A stretch of DNA of 64,000 nt, from the NCBI RefSeq assembly GCF_018861025.1, contig NZ_JAHKQH010000045.1, positions 315,413 through 379,412 on the forward strand. Direction: 5' to 3'. Below the pieces are notes generated by a model. That model ran no database searches. It was not told the DNA's origin and saw nothing but the letters and a program-made list of their open reading frames with translations. This document shows positions 1 through 9,628 of this stretch, piece after piece (positions within the stretch are counted from its first letter, which is position 1; each line of letters begins with the position of its first letter). The position numbers and the translations under genes were made by a program. Origin of the DNA: Psychrosphaera sp. B3R10. GTDB taxonomy: Bacteria > Pseudomonadota > Gammaproteobacteria > Enterobacterales > Alteromonadaceae.

Positions 1-1161
1 TATGCTTCACTCGCCGTTGGTAAAGAATATCCTTTGCCGCTAGAGCTGAAAAATATCAGCACTGAAGTTGAATTTGAGACTTATCAAAAACACGTTGAAA
101 TTCGTAATGGTGATTCATTAGCGACTATTTTTAAACGTGAAAAACTTCCCCAGAAAACCATGTTGGCAATTGTCCGTTCAGGTGACGTTGCGAATAACTT
201 TACCAAATTAGTGGTTGGTAAAGAGCTCACCTTTGAATTTGATCAAGATGATCAATTTATTGCCCTATATTATCCTCTCGACGCAATACGTACCCTGTCG
301 TCTAAACTGACCGATGAGGGTGGTTTTGTTGCGACGATAGAAGATAAAGAAATTGTTACGACGGAGCGTTATTTTGAAGGCCATATCGCTTCTAACTTTT
401 GGAATGCTGGAACTGCCGCAGGCTTGACAGATAACCTCATTATGAATCTTGCTAATGTATTTGCTTGGGATGTGGATTTTGCGTTAGATATACGCGAAGG
501 TGATAAATTTTATACCCTAGTTGAAGAGATATATGTAGACGGTGAATTTGCCGGTTTTGGCGATATTCTCGCAGCAGAATTTGTGAATCAAGACGATACA
601 TTCACTGCGGTTCGATATACCGATGGTCGTTATTATACGCCAGACGGTGATAGTATGCGTAAAGCTTTTTTACGTGCGCCTGTCAGCTTTAAATATATTA
701 GTTCTAACTTTACCAATCGTCGCTACCACCCAGTGCAAAAGCGTTATAAAGCACACCGTGGCGTTGATTATGCCGCAAGTACAGGGACACCTGTTGTTGC
801 CGCTGGTGACGGTAAAGTTATCCGTTCAGGCTATGACAAATTTAATGGTCATCATGTTTTTGTTGAACATGGCGGCGGTATAACCACTAAGTACATTCAC
901 TTCTCTAAGCGAAAAGTGAAGACCGGCCAACGAGTTAAGCAAGGCCAGTTGATTGGACTAGTCGGTAGCACCGGATTGGCCGCTGGTCCGCATTTACATT
1001 ACGAATTTTTAGTTAACGGTACTCACCGTAATCCTAGAACTGTGTCATTACCAAAAGCAAATCCAATTGCAGGTAAAGAAAAACCGTTATTTTTAAGCTT
1101 TGCATCTGAACGTCTTGGTCGTTTAAACCACAGTAAAAATTTGCTGCTGGCAATGCGCTAA
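1..1161 (+). CDS. M23-family (LytM) murein endopeptidase, 5'-truncated by the window edge
   Basis: The reading frame is open from base 1, so the true start lies to the left; 386 codons are visible. The C-terminal part carries the zinc-peptidase signature of M23/LytM enzymes: HRGVDYAAS (first His and Asp ligands) and GPHLHYEF (HxH). The N-terminal part resembles the LysM/OapA-like region of MepM (YebA)-type DD-endopeptidases, which cleave peptide cross-links in the periplasm to let the cell wall expand. Any signal peptide or membrane anchor would be in the missing part. anmK follows after 13 bases, probably in the same transcript, giving a cell-wall turnover and recycling pair. The family call is firm; the exact MepM equivalence is inferred. 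Confidence 0.88.
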   Translation, partial: YASLAVGKEYPLPLELKNISTEVEFETYQKHVEIRNGDSLATIFKREKLPQKTMLAIVRSGDVANNFTKLVVGKELTFEFDQDDQFIALYYPLDAIRTLSSKLTDEGGFVATIEDKEIVTTERYFEGHIASNFWNAGTAAGLTDNLIMNLANVFAWDVDFALDIREGDKFYTLVEEIYVDGEFAGFGDILAAEFVNQDDTFTAVRYTDGRYYTPDGDSMRKAFLRAPVSFKYISSNFTNRRYHPVQKRYKAHRGVDYAASTGTPVVAAGDGKVIRSGYDKFNGHHVFVEHGGGITTKYIHFSKRKVKTGQRVKQGQLIGLVGSTGLAAGPHLHYEFLVNGTHRNPRTVSLPKANPIAGKEKPLFLSFASERLGRLNHSKNLLLAMR

Positions 1162-1174
1162 TATAGACGGCCAA

Positions 1175-2305
1175 ATGATTGCGCCTGAGTATTACATTGG
1201 TTTAATGTCCGGCACCAGTTTAGATGGTGTCGATGGCGCTTTGGTAGCGATTAGCGCTCATGATTCAAATTCAGTTGATGTTAAACTACTTCAAAGTATT
1301 GAAATACCGATCCCATCAGAACTGACCAATACATTATCTTTGTTGTGCCACGCCGACGAATTTAATCTAACAAGGTTATTTAAAACTGAAGTACAGTTAG
1401 CACACTTATTTGCAGATGCCGTAATCCAGCTACTTGCAGAAAGTGAATTGAACGCATCTGATATAAAAGCGATAGGCTGCCACGGCATAACCATTAGGCA
1501 TTTTCCGAATTCTCCAACGTATTTTTCAAAGCAAATTGGTGACGGCAGTAAGTTGGCCGCGTTGACTAAAATAGACGTCGTGAATGATTTTCGAATGGCG
1601 GATGTCGCTGTTGGTGGTCAAGGTGCACCATTAGTTCCCCCTTTTCATCGTGCGGTATTTAACAATCTTGAGCAAACCGCCGTGGTTAATTTGGGCGGGA
1701 TTGCCAATATCACACTAACCGATGCTACCGGTCGTTTAATCGGTTTTGATACTGGTCCGGCTAATACATTATTAGACAAGTGGTGTTTTCAGCATACCGG
1801 TAGCCGTTATGATAAAAATGGTGAATGGGCGGCAACGGGGAAGGTAAATAGGCAACTTTTAGCGTTGTGTTTATCCGATCCATATTTTCTAAAATTACCC
1901 CCAAAAAGTACAGGCAAAGAGCACTTCAATTTGCCCTGGCTAGAACGATTAATCTCAATTGTTGAAGAGGAAAATGCGCCATTATTGCCGCAGGATGTGC
2001 AGGCAACTTTGCTCGCCTTGACGATTCAGGCAATCAAAATCAGCTTAGAACCAAAATTTAATATTAAACAATTGATCGTCTGTGGCGGTGGTGTGCATAA
2101 TACTCATCTTATGGCTGAGTTAGTGAATAATCTTCCTAATACGTTGGTAACATCAAGTTTAGAATTTGGTGTATGCCCTGACTCTTTAGAAGCCATGGCG
2201 TTCGCTTGGTTGGCGTATTGCCGAGTAAACAATATTGAAAGTAACTCACCAAGCGTCACCGGCGCGGCTAATGCCAAAGTATTGGGTGCCTGGTACCAAA
2301 AATAA
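1175..2305 (+). CDS. anmK: Anhydro-N-acetylmuramic acid kinase AnmK
   Basis: A 376-residue protein of the usual AnmK length. It begins YYIGLMSGTSLDGVDG, the family's phosphate-binding motif, followed by the conserved NLGGIANIT and GFDTGPAN motifs and a CGGGVHN motif near residue 308. AnmK phosphorylates and hydrolyses 1,6-anhydro-MurNAc to MurNAc-6-phosphate in the cytoplasm, returning murein fragments to metabolism. ATG start 13 bases after the M23 peptidase gene. Nothing looks damaged. Confidence 0.97.
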   Translation: MIAPEYYIGLMSGTSLDGVDGALVAISAHDSNSVDVKLLQSIEIPIPSELTNTLSLLCHADEFNLTRLFKTEVQLAHLFADAVIQLLAESELNASDIKAIGCHGITIRHFPNSPTYFSKQIGDGSKLAALTKIDVVNDFRMADVAVGGQGAPLVPPFHRAVFNNLEQTAVVNLGGIANITLTDATGRLIGFDTGPANTLLDKWCFQHTGSRYDKNGEWAATGKVNRQLLALCLSDPYFLKLPPKSTGKEHFNLPWLERLISIVEEENAPLLPQDVQATLLALTIQAIKISLEPKFNIKQLIVCGGGVHNTHLMAELVNNLPNTLVTSSLEFGVCPDSLEAMAFAWLAYCRVNNIESNSPSVTGAANAKVLGAWYQK

Positions 2306-2326
2306 TAATAATGGGTAGAACTAAGT

Positions 2327-3547
2327 TTGAAGTATAATATTTCTGCATTTTTTAAAGCGGTTGCGTTTCCAAGTCTGATCTTTTGTAGCGTAATTTTTGC
2401 AGTTGCAATGCAATGGGTTGACTTGTCAGCTTGGCAGGGGATCATATTACAAACACCTTTTTTATTGTTTGTAGCCACAATCATTTTGGCCCTGCGTTTC
2501 AATCAAACTCGCATTATCTATATCGTCCTATTTTTAATGATCGGCTGGGCAACAATAGCCAAAATTGACGACTTTCAAAACCTTCGTTTACATTCAAGTT
2601 TGTTTTTTATTAGTCAATTGGCCGTTATTTGTTTGTTTAGTTTTGATCAGAATAAAGCTGTCTGGGGTCGTCATGGTCTAGGTCGGTTACTATTGTTATT
2701 TATCGTTTTCCTAATCAATTATCGTTTTAACCAATCGATTACACTTAATCAAATTTTAGAATTTAAATTTGTCACCTTGTCATCAACCGCAAATCTTTCT
2801 GAAACATTTCAAGTTGATATGTTGGTAGTGACTATTGGCTTAATCGTGTTGTTTGCGCGCCAATTAGTAAAACCAAACCAAATGAATGCGAATTTGTGGG
2901 CAATAGCATTTGGTTTAACGATAATGCATTTTGGTAAGTTTGATAGTCAAATTCAGATGATCTGCTACATACTATTTGGTGTGCTTTTGATCCACGCCGT
3001 GTTATCGGATTCTTACCAGATGGCATTTTCGGATGAGTTGACCGGTTTGGCTGCACGTCGAGCATTATTGCAGTCGTCAATTTCATTGGGTAAAAAATAT
3101 ACATTGGCAATGTTAGATGTAGACCATTTTAAGAAGTTTAATGACACTTATGGGCACGATGTTGGCGACCAAGTATTGCGACTCGTGGCGAGTAAACTCG
3201 ATGAAGTTAAAGGCGGTGGCAAGGCTTATCGCTATGGTGGCGAAGAATTTACCATCGTATTCCCAAACAAATCGGTCAACTATGCAATTCCATTTTTAGA
3301 ACAGGTTCGTGAGAATATCGCAAATTATCAAATGGCTATCCGCAATGATGACCGTCCTGAAGAACCTCAAGACGGTAAAAGTAAGCGTAAGAAAAACGCC
3401 GGTGGTACAAAATTTGTAAATGTCACAATTAGTATTGGCGTAGCCGAACGTGAAGGTGAGCTGAAAGATTTTGACCAGGTTTTAAAGCAATCTGACGAAG
3501 CCCTTTACCGAGCCAAACAGGCAGGGCGTAATTGCTTAGCTGAATAG
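2327..3547 (+). CDS. Membrane-bound GGDEF diguanylate cyclase
   Basis: A 406-residue protein. About residues 1-225 form six or seven hydrophobic helices with no recognisable sensor signature. The rest is a GGDEF domain with the active-site motif GGEEF at residues 304-308 and the upstream nucleotide-binding stretch LDVDHFKKFNDTYGHDVGD, so cyclic-di-GMP synthesis is likely. I see no RxxD inhibitory site just before GGEEF, so product feedback may be absent. A Lys/Arg-rich insertion (about residues 344-360) precedes the last strands. TTG is the only start after the in-frame stop at 2309, 22 bases after anmK; the start is therefore less certain. Input signal unknown. Confidence 0.9.
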   Translation: MKYNISAFFKAVAFPSLIFCSVIFAVAMQWVDLSAWQGIILQTPFLLFVATIILALRFNQTRIIYIVLFLMIGWATIAKIDDFQNLRLHSSLFFISQLAVICLFSFDQNKAVWGRHGLGRLLLLFIVFLINYRFNQSITLNQILEFKFVTLSSTANLSETFQVDMLVVTIGLIVLFARQLVKPNQMNANLWAIAFGLTIMHFGKFDSQIQMICYILFGVLLIHAVLSDSYQMAFSDELTGLAARRALLQSSISLGKKYTLAMLDVDHFKKFNDTYGHDVGDQVLRLVASKLDEVKGGGKAYRYGGEEFTIVFPNKSVNYAIPFLEQVRENIANYQMAIRNDDRPEEPQDGKSKRKKNAGGTKFVNVTISIGVAEREGELKDFDQVLKQSDEALYRAKQAGRNCLAE

Positions 3548-3622
3548 CTTTCATCGTTATGCGCGGATCTATTGTTTTTGAGGTTAAGGCTTAAAATCGA
3601 CAAATCGTTGAAAAGGTTAACT

Positions 3623-4375
3623 ATGGATAATCAGAAAGTTGCACTTATCACCGGTGGTGGTCGAGGTATTGGCGCGGCGACCGCAAAGTTGTTTGCTCAA
3701 CACGGCTATGCAGTTTGCATTAATTACAAATCAAATAGTAAAGCCGCCACGAGTCTTGCCAAAGAAATTACTGCTGAGGGCGGATACTGCATAACAGTTC
3801 AAGCCGATGTAGCTAACGAAGCTGATGTATTACGACTGTTTTCCACCATCGACGATAAGTTTGGTCCGCTAAGTGTCTTAGTTAATAATGCTGCAGTTTT
3901 ACAAACTCAAAGTCGATTAGTTGATATGAGCGCTGAACGAATTAATACAGTTCTTGTTAATAATGTGACAAGTGCATTTTTATGTTGTCGAGAAGCGATA
4001 AAACGTATGTCGACCGCTAATGGCGGTGCAGGCGGCGCGATAGTCAATGTATCTTCTGGGGCTGCACGCAGTGGCTCTCCAAATGAATATATTGATTACG
4101 CCGCATCTAAAGGAGCCATTGATACTTTAACCAAAGGATTGTCATTAGAAGTTGCGGATGAGGGCATTCGAGTTAATTGTGTCCGGCCTGGACTTATCTA
4201 TACGGACATGCACACCGATGGCGGTGAACCAACAAGAGTCGATAGGTTAAAAACTAAAATACCACTTAAACGAGGTGGGTTGCCAATTGAAGTCGCCGAG
4301 GCGATCTACTGGTTAGCTTCTGACAGTTCATCGTTTTCAACAGGGACCTTTGTTGATGTCACCGGAGGTATGTAA
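3623..4375 (+). CDS. Short-chain dehydrogenase/reductase (SDR)
   Basis: A 250-residue classical SDR. It has the Rossmann glycine motif ITGGGRGIGAA near the N-terminus, NNAAVL in the middle, and the catalytic Ser (VSSGAA) with YAASK. The SDR C-terminus ends in VDVTGGM. The closest general type is FabG/glucose-1-dehydrogenase-like NAD(P)-dependent oxidoreductase; the substrate cannot be read from sequence. The ATG at 3623 is chosen because AAGG lies a few bases before it. The frame is open 17 codons further upstream, but that extension is not SDR-like. A perfect 11-bp stem-loop follows the stop codon. Confidence 0.92.
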   Translation: MDNQKVALITGGGRGIGAATAKLFAQHGYAVCINYKSNSKAATSLAKEITAEGGYCITVQADVANEADVLRLFSTIDDKFGPLSVLVNNAAVLQTQSRLVDMSAERINTVLVNNVTSAFLCCREAIKRMSTANGGAGGAIVNVSSGAARSGSPNEYIDYAASKGAIDTLTKGLSLEVADEGIRVNCVRPGLIYTDMHTDGGEPTRVDRLKTKIPLKRGGLPIEVAEAIYWLASDSSSFSTGTFVDVTGGM

Positions 4376-4404
4376 AGCTATTTGAAGTAATTCAAATAGC
4401 TTAT
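4376..4404 (+). terminator. Stem-loop after the SDR gene
   Basis: Perfect inverted repeat AGCTATTTGAA / TTCAAATAGCT (11-bp arms) with a GTAA loop, beginning two bases after the SDR stop codon. The run of T after it is weak, so efficiency as an intrinsic terminator is uncertain. Confidence 0.6.
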
Positions 4405-4525
4405 TGAGCATTACGGTTCAAGTCTATAAATAGACTCAAAATCGAGTCTAAAAGCTAATATAAAAGCTAATCAAAATTAACATAGGCGCTATCAACACCG
4501 GTGTAAAATAAGGCGAATACAATCG

Positions 4526-6034
4526 TTAATCAGCCGGAATATGACGCCAATGTTTGGCTAAATACATTTCATGGCTCAAACTGTTTGCCGCCGTTGCTTT
4601 AAGATTTTTTTCTATTCCGTCTAATGTTCTTGTCAAATCAAACTGAGTTTTTCCAGCCATAATCGGGGCAACAGCCTGTGGTAAAATACCTTGCCCTGTT
4701 AATACCGCTAGCCAGTTATCTTGCTTAAACAGTTCTTTGTCGTGGGCAACTAAATGCCCATGTTGCTTAAATAAGTCAATTTTACGTTGTAATGACGCTG
4801 GAATATCCATTTCTTGGCAACGTTGCCAGTATGGGCTGTCATTACGTTCTGTGGCTTTGTAATGCAAAATAATAAAGTCTCGCAGATGTTCATATTCTTT
4901 TTGCGTTTCTTGGTTAAATTCATCCTGCAATAAAGGTGAACATGAATTGTCTGGAAACAATCTAACAAGTCGCATAATAGCGCTTTGTATTAAATGCAGG
5001 CTGGTAGATTCAAGTGGCTCTAAAAATCCAGCTGAAAGCCCAATAGCGATACAGTTATGTTGCCAACTTTTTGTTCTTCGACCGGTTTTAAATTTGATAA
5101 CATTTGGCTCAGTTAAGAGTGGGCCATCAATTGCTGAGGTCAGTGTGGTTAATGCTTCGTCATCACTCATGTAATCGCTGCTGTAGACATTTCCATTACC
5201 CATGCGAGTCTGTAGTGGAATTCGCCATTGCCAGCCTGCATGGTGAGCTATAGAGCGTGTATAGGGCGATATACTTGTCATATGAGCCGATTGAACTGCA
5301 ATTGCACGGTCATTAAATAAATGTTCTCCCCAATCTTCAAATTCAACACCCAATGTATCACCAAGTAATATGGCGCGTTGGCCGCTGCAGTCGACAAAAA
5401 AATCGCCATCAACTTGTTGCTCAGTCGCCAAAGTAACCGATTCAATATGTTGGTTAACAGAGTTGCTGACGACATTAACCACTTTGCCTTCAATGCGATT
5501 AACCCCGAGTTTTTCTGCGAATGCTCTAAGAAACTTCGCGTATAGACCTGCGTCAAAATGATAAGCATAGTCAAAGTTATAACTTAATGATTTAGGGTCA
5601 GTGCTCGGTAACATAAATTTGTTGTTGCTTGCTAACTGCCACGCCATTGAAAACTCTTGCAGCTCACGTTTGTCACCATTGAGTTTTGCCTGCAGCCAGA
5701 AGTAAGGGAACGGCATGTAGTCAAAGTCAGTAGCAAATGAACCAAACGGATGCATATATTTGTGGTTTTGTGTCCGCCAGTTTTCAAACTCAATCGCTAA
5801 TTTTATGCTGCCGTTACAAAATTTAATAAACTCGGATTCATTTATTCCTAAAAGAGCGTTAAATCGTTTGATTGGTGGAATGGTGGCTTCGCCAACACCG
5901 ATAGTGCCAATTTCTTCAGATTCAATTAATGTGATGTTGACCGAGCTGTTCAGTTGTTTAGCTAACATCGCGGCTGTCATCCATCCCGCTGATCCACCGC
6001 CAACAATTACGACATTTTTTATAAGACTGTTCAT
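4526..6034 (-). CDS. Tryptophan-halogenase-family flavoprotein
   Basis: A 502-residue protein of the flavin-dependent tryptophan halogenase family (Pfam Trp_halogenase). Key motifs are present: the FAD-binding GGGSAGW (residues 12-18), the VGEATIPPI segment, a lysine in SIKLAIEFENW (K78) aligning by context with the catalytic Lys of PrnA, the signature WQWRIP, and PLES with the Glu that faces Lys in known enzymes. The protein therefore looks catalytically competent. It follows a TonB receptor on the same strand, an arrangement common in Alteromonadales and Xanthomonadales carbohydrate loci, where the substrate is generally unknown. A strong terminator lies between the two genes, so this gene may have its own promoter or depend on read-through. 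Halogenation of free tryptophan is not implied. Confidence 0.9.
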   Translation of the reverse strand: MNSLIKNVVIVGGGSAGWMTAAMLAKQLNSSVNITLIESEEIGTIGVGEATIPPIKRFNALLGINESEFIKFCNGSIKLAIEFENWRTQNHKYMHPFGSFATDFDYMPFPYFWLQAKLNGDKRELQEFSMAWQLASNNKFMLPSTDPKSLSYNFDYAYHFDAGLYAKFLRAFAEKLGVNRIEGKVVNVVSNSVNQHIESVTLATEQQVDGDFFVDCSGQRAILLGDTLGVEFEDWGEHLFNDRAIAVQSAHMTSISPYTRSIAHHAGWQWRIPLQTRMGNGNVYSSDYMSDDEALTTLTSAIDGPLLTEPNVIKFKTGRRTKSWQHNCIAIGLSAGFLEPLESTSLHLIQSAIMRLVRLFPDNSCSPLLQDEFNQETQKEYEHLRDFIILHYKATERNDSPYWQRCQEMDIPASLQRKIDLFKQHGHLVAHDKELFKQDNWLAVLTGQGILPQAVAPIMAGKTQFDLTRTLDGIEKNLKATAANSLSHEMYLAKHWRHIPAD

Positions 6035-6105
6035 AGTGTTTGTTTTTCGACTTTACCTGACAGAAGTAGATTAATTAACATAACGTAAATATCGTGTCCC
6101 GAAAA

Positions 6106-6131
6106 TAAAAACTGCCGCAGAAGCGGCAGTT
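6106..6131 (-). terminator. Rho-independent terminator of the TonB receptor gene
   Basis: Stem ACTGCCGC / GCGGCAGT (6111-6118 and 6123-6130) with a four-base loop. Read on the minus strand it is followed by TTTTTATTTT. It lies 28 bases past the TonB receptor stop codon. Confidence 0.85.
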
Positions 6132-6158
6132 TATTAAGGACTTTTTTTCTATTGTAGA

Positions 6159-9100
6159 TTAAAACTTAGCGTTTAGACCTACGTAGAATTGACGACCGAA
6201 GTACTGCAACGTACCTGTAGCCGCTTGGCTACCAAAGTAAGAACGGTTCGGTTCGTCAGTTAAGTTATTAACTGAGAAAATACCTTGTAGTTCTTCTGTG
6301 AACTGCCATGACGCCTGGTAGTCGACAATAAGTTCTTCTGCGAAGAAGGCTTGTTGTTCATCACCGATAGCAATTTGGTTACCAACGTACTCTTCACGAT
6401 AGCGCGCATTAATTCGGGTTGCGAATTTGTCGTCGTAATCGTAAAACAAGGCTGCTGTCCATACTCTTGGCGATAGGAATGGATATGGCGATTTAACATC
6501 GTCTTGTCCAGATACTGCCGCAAATTCAGATTCAACTTCAGATTCTGTGTAAGAGTAACTTGCACTGATACCTAAGCCTTCAAATGCACCTGGTAAGAAA
6601 CTGAATGTTTGCGTATATGCAACTTCAATCCCGCGGAAATAACCGCCCTTACCGTTGTTTAGAAGAACATGGTAGTCACCAGAAGGCACAGGTGTTTGCG
6701 ATTCATCATTTGGATCTACAGCTGGCGGTGTAATGCCATTTGCTTCAAAGTCGTAATCACGTAACGTCGTTTTCTCTGGGAAGTTTTCGATGTCTTTGTA
6801 ATAAAGTGCAACTACGATTGCGCCTTCAGTTTCCGAGAAATAATGCTCATAAGACAAATCATATTGATTTGCATAAAACGGTCGAACTTCTGGAGACGTA
6901 TCACGATTTAAATCGGCTTCTTTTGCAACACCTTTTTCTTTGTCTTCACCAAACGACCATGCACCACTTACTGCCATGTTGTTCATGTCAGGACGTGACA
7001 TTACACGTGCCGCTGCAAAACGAAGTTGGTCGTTTTCCGTCAATTGAACATTTAAGTTCATTGATGGTAAAACGTCGGTGTAATCGATACCTAGAGTCGT
7101 GTGAAGATAAGTTGTTCTTGTCTCACCAAAGTCATCAGTAATAGGGTCGCCACCGCCAGCGACAACAGGATCTTCAACACCAGTCGCTGATTGTTCCGTA
7201 TGAATTATACGAGCACCAATGTTACCTGTTAGCGGGAAGCCACCTATTTCAGTATCTAAGTTTGCTTGAAGATAAAACGATAAAGTTTCTTCTTCAACAA
7301 GGCTTTCTTGCCAGATTGTCCAATCGTAGGCCCAATCTTGACGAGCGGTCGTATCTTCACCTTGGCTTTTTAACCAGACATTTTCAATGTAAGTATTATC
7401 TACGCCAATAAACGCTGGGAAGTTAGAAAACTCACCTTCAAGTTGCACAATTTCATAATCGCCATCTTGTAGCTGATAAGGCATACACGTTTCTTCAGGT
7501 TGTTGATTTTCATCGTAACCTAAAACGTATTGACCATTACGCAACAATTGACCGTAATTGGCAATGTCACAGTAGTTGTATGCTTGACGACGGTTGCTAT
7601 AACTTCTGTCAGCATAGCGAACACCTGTTTCAATACCCGATAAATAATCATTATCAAGCGTATATTTAAAGTCTAAACGTACAGAGTTTGCTTCGTTTTT
7701 CTCTAAATGAGGGTACTTCTCAAGTGAACCAACCATCATGCGCGACGGATCGGTTAACGCACCTTGAACATCGTCATTAAACGAAATATCAGGTAATTCT
7801 AAGCCATTGTAATCGACATTAACAACAATGTTGTCAGTAACAACAGGCATTGCAGCAGATGCATCTTCAGAAACCCATAAACGCATAACTTCGTCACGGT
7901 AGTCAGACTCACCGCTTGAATGGGCAATATCTAATGTCATTTCTAAGTCATCGGAGATTAAATAGTTAACATTAAAACCAAAAGACTTAACTTCACTGTT
8001 TGTCGTGTTGTCATCCGCTTGAGTTTGGAATGTTAATGTATTTGCATAACGTGGGTACGGAGGGTTGTTATCCGGATTATTATCTACATCTCTATAATAA
8101 GAACCACCAACTAGGTATTCATTATTGTCACCCGCAAATACTGGGTTCTGGAAGTAAATTGAATTACCATCTGCAATTGAACCAATACCATTTACACGGT
8201 AACCGCGGTCTATACCTTGTGAATCAAACTTAGAATAGAAGAAGTCACCTTTGATGGTAAGTTCATCAGTAGGTTGATAGGTCAGTGAACCCATAACACC
8301 TTGGCGAAGTTCTTCACCACCGCGAGCCATTAATTCAAAACCCTGTGGAATGATGTAATAACCTGATTCCATCACTTCGTTGCCATTTTCATCAAGTACG
8401 ACGTTGCCGTCGGTATCGATGACAGGTTGTGACAAACCACCATCTTCTAAGCCATTAATTGGTAACTTAGCGAGTCGAGGTTGATAATTTACAAACTGTG
8501 TAGATATCTTTGGTTGTTGCAAACGCGCATAACCCAAAGAAACACCAACCGTTTCATCTAGGAACTTACCTTGATACGAGAAACTGATACGGTTACCTAG
8601 CGGATCTGCATCTGGATGTTCATCAGCAGAATCGTTGTAACTAAGTTTGGTTTGGATTGCGAAAGTATGGTCTTCGTCATTTTCCAAAGCATTTGCCGTT
8701 TTAAGTTCAATAGAACCGGCAACACCACCTTCAACAAGTGACGCTTTTTGTGATTTGTATACTTGTACTTGGTTTATGAGTTCTGATGGGTATTGGTCAA
8801 ATTGAACAGAACGACCACCTTCATCAGTAACGACTTCACGGCCATTTAAGGTAGAAAATACAAATCCACCTGACATACCGCGTATATTTAGTTCACTAGA
8901 TTGACCACCAGAACGAACGGCAGTAACACCAGGTAATCGTGAAATCGCGTCGGCGATTGATACGTCTGGTAATGCACCCATGTCATCTGCGGACACTGCT
9001 TCTACAACAGTATCTGAATAACGTTTGGTATTTAGTGATTCTATAAGACTGCGACGGAAACCACGTACTTCGATGACTTCTACGTCTTCTTCAGCTGCTT

Positions 9101-9200
9101 TTGGTTCGTCATCTTCAGCTGCGTACGTAGGCAAAGTTGCAAACGAGACACCGCCTAACATTAACGCAAGTGAAAGCGCGCTGGGCTTAAACTTTTTCAT
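6159..9200 (-). CDS. Large TonB-dependent receptor, predicted alpha-glucan/maltodextrin uptake
   Basis: A 1013-residue outer-membrane receptor. Residues 1-27 form a signal peptide ending TYA-A. An acidic stretch and a TonB-box-like segment (VEVIEVRGFRRS) follow. The plug domain has LPDVSIADAISRLPGV and LNIRGM, and the C-terminal barrel ends ...QFYVGLNAKF with a terminal Phe. It belongs to the Xanthomonas/Caulobacter type of long receptors used for oligosaccharides. The alpha-glucan assignment is inferred from the divergent CBM41-like lipoprotein and from the shared 12-bp operator upstream, which also precedes a GH31 gene, a MalT-like transporter and a LacI regulator. A halogenase-like gene follows. 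Confidence 0.93.
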   Translation of the reverse strand: MKKFKPSALSLALMLGGVSFATLPTYAAEDDEPKAAEEDVEVIEVRGFRRSLIESLNTKRYSDTVVEAVSADDMGALPDVSIADAISRLPGVTAVRSGGQSSELNIRGMSGGFVFSTLNGREVVTDEGGRSVQFDQYPSELINQVQVYKSQKASLVEGGVAGSIELKTANALENDEDHTFAIQTKLSYNDSADEHPDADPLGNRISFSYQGKFLDETVGVSLGYARLQQPKISTQFVNYQPRLAKLPINGLEDGGLSQPVIDTDGNVVLDENGNEVMESGYYIIPQGFELMARGGEELRQGVMGSLTYQPTDELTIKGDFFYSKFDSQGIDRGYRVNGIGSIADGNSIYFQNPVFAGDNNEYLVGGSYYRDVDNNPDNNPPYPRYANTLTFQTQADDNTTNSEVKSFGFNVNYLISDDLEMTLDIAHSSGESDYRDEVMRLWVSEDASAAMPVVTDNIVVNVDYNGLELPDISFNDDVQGALTDPSRMMVGSLEKYPHLEKNEANSVRLDFKYTLDNDYLSGIETGVRYADRSYSNRRQAYNYCDIANYGQLLRNGQYVLGYDENQQPEETCMPYQLQDGDYEIVQLEGEFSNFPAFIGVDNTYIENVWLKSQGEDTTARQDWAYDWTIWQESLVEEETLSFYLQANLDTEIGGFPLTGNIGARIIHTEQSATGVEDPVVAGGGDPITDDFGETRTTYLHTTLGIDYTDVLPSMNLNVQLTENDQLRFAAARVMSRPDMNNMAVSGAWSFGEDKEKGVAKEADLNRDTSPEVRPFYANQYDLSYEHYFSETEGAIVVALYYKDIENFPEKTTLRDYDFEANGITPPAVDPNDESQTPVPSGDYHVLLNNGKGGYFRGIEVAYTQTFSFLPGAFEGLGISASYSYTESEVESEFAAVSGQDDVKSPYPFLSPRVWTAALFYDYDDKFATRINARYREEYVGNQIAIGDEQQAFFAEELIVDYQASWQFTEELQGIFSVNNLTDEPNRSYFGSQAATGTLQYFGRQFYVGLNAKF

Positions 9201-9628
9201 GTGTATTCCTCAAACAAGTTGTTGTTATTTTTGTTGAAGAGTGTGACTGCGTTTATTTCGGACTAAACTTTTCACATTTAAATAGCGTTTATACACTTTT
9301 TGATTATTTTTTCTGGCAACGTCGCTAAACATAATCAACAAATTAGTAATTAACAAGCTTGTTTGGCACGCATACGTATTCATGGGTATGCAAGTCCGTT
9401 CTATATATACAAAGGCCTAAGCGTCTATTATCTTTCATGGTGTTGAGTGTTTTGTAATCAGCGATTTCGGACAGGTAAAATAAATGTAATCTACCACTAG
9501 GCAACAACCAGTAGTAGAGCAGTATCGACAGGGTTACGTTTTACCAAAAACCTTAGAAGCCAATGCTTCTGGGGATAACATTTTAATAGCACCTAATGAC
9601 TAAACACTAGTTAATGGAGTTATTTCCT
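9201..9628. other. Divergent control region between TonB receptor and CBM41-like lipoprotein
   Basis: About 430 bases without a gene. It must hold promoters in both directions. It contains the 12-bp putative MalR-type operator (listed separately) and a GGAG ribosome binding site before 9629. I see no further open frame worth calling. Confidence 0.7.
9371..9382 (-). promoter_or_regulatory. Putative LacI/MalR-type operator, copy 1 of 4
   Basis: Minus-strand TGAATACGTATG, containing the palindrome ATACGTAT. It is identical to 12-mers at 52848, 57500 and 63342. It lies about 170 bases before the TonB receptor start and about 250 before the lipoprotein start, so it could serve either gene. Confidence 0.75.

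Noticed and set aside
2104-2502. 132-residue minus-strand frame across the anmK/GGDEF junction
   Set aside because: Antisense to two well-supported genes, no ribosome binding site and low-quality composition.
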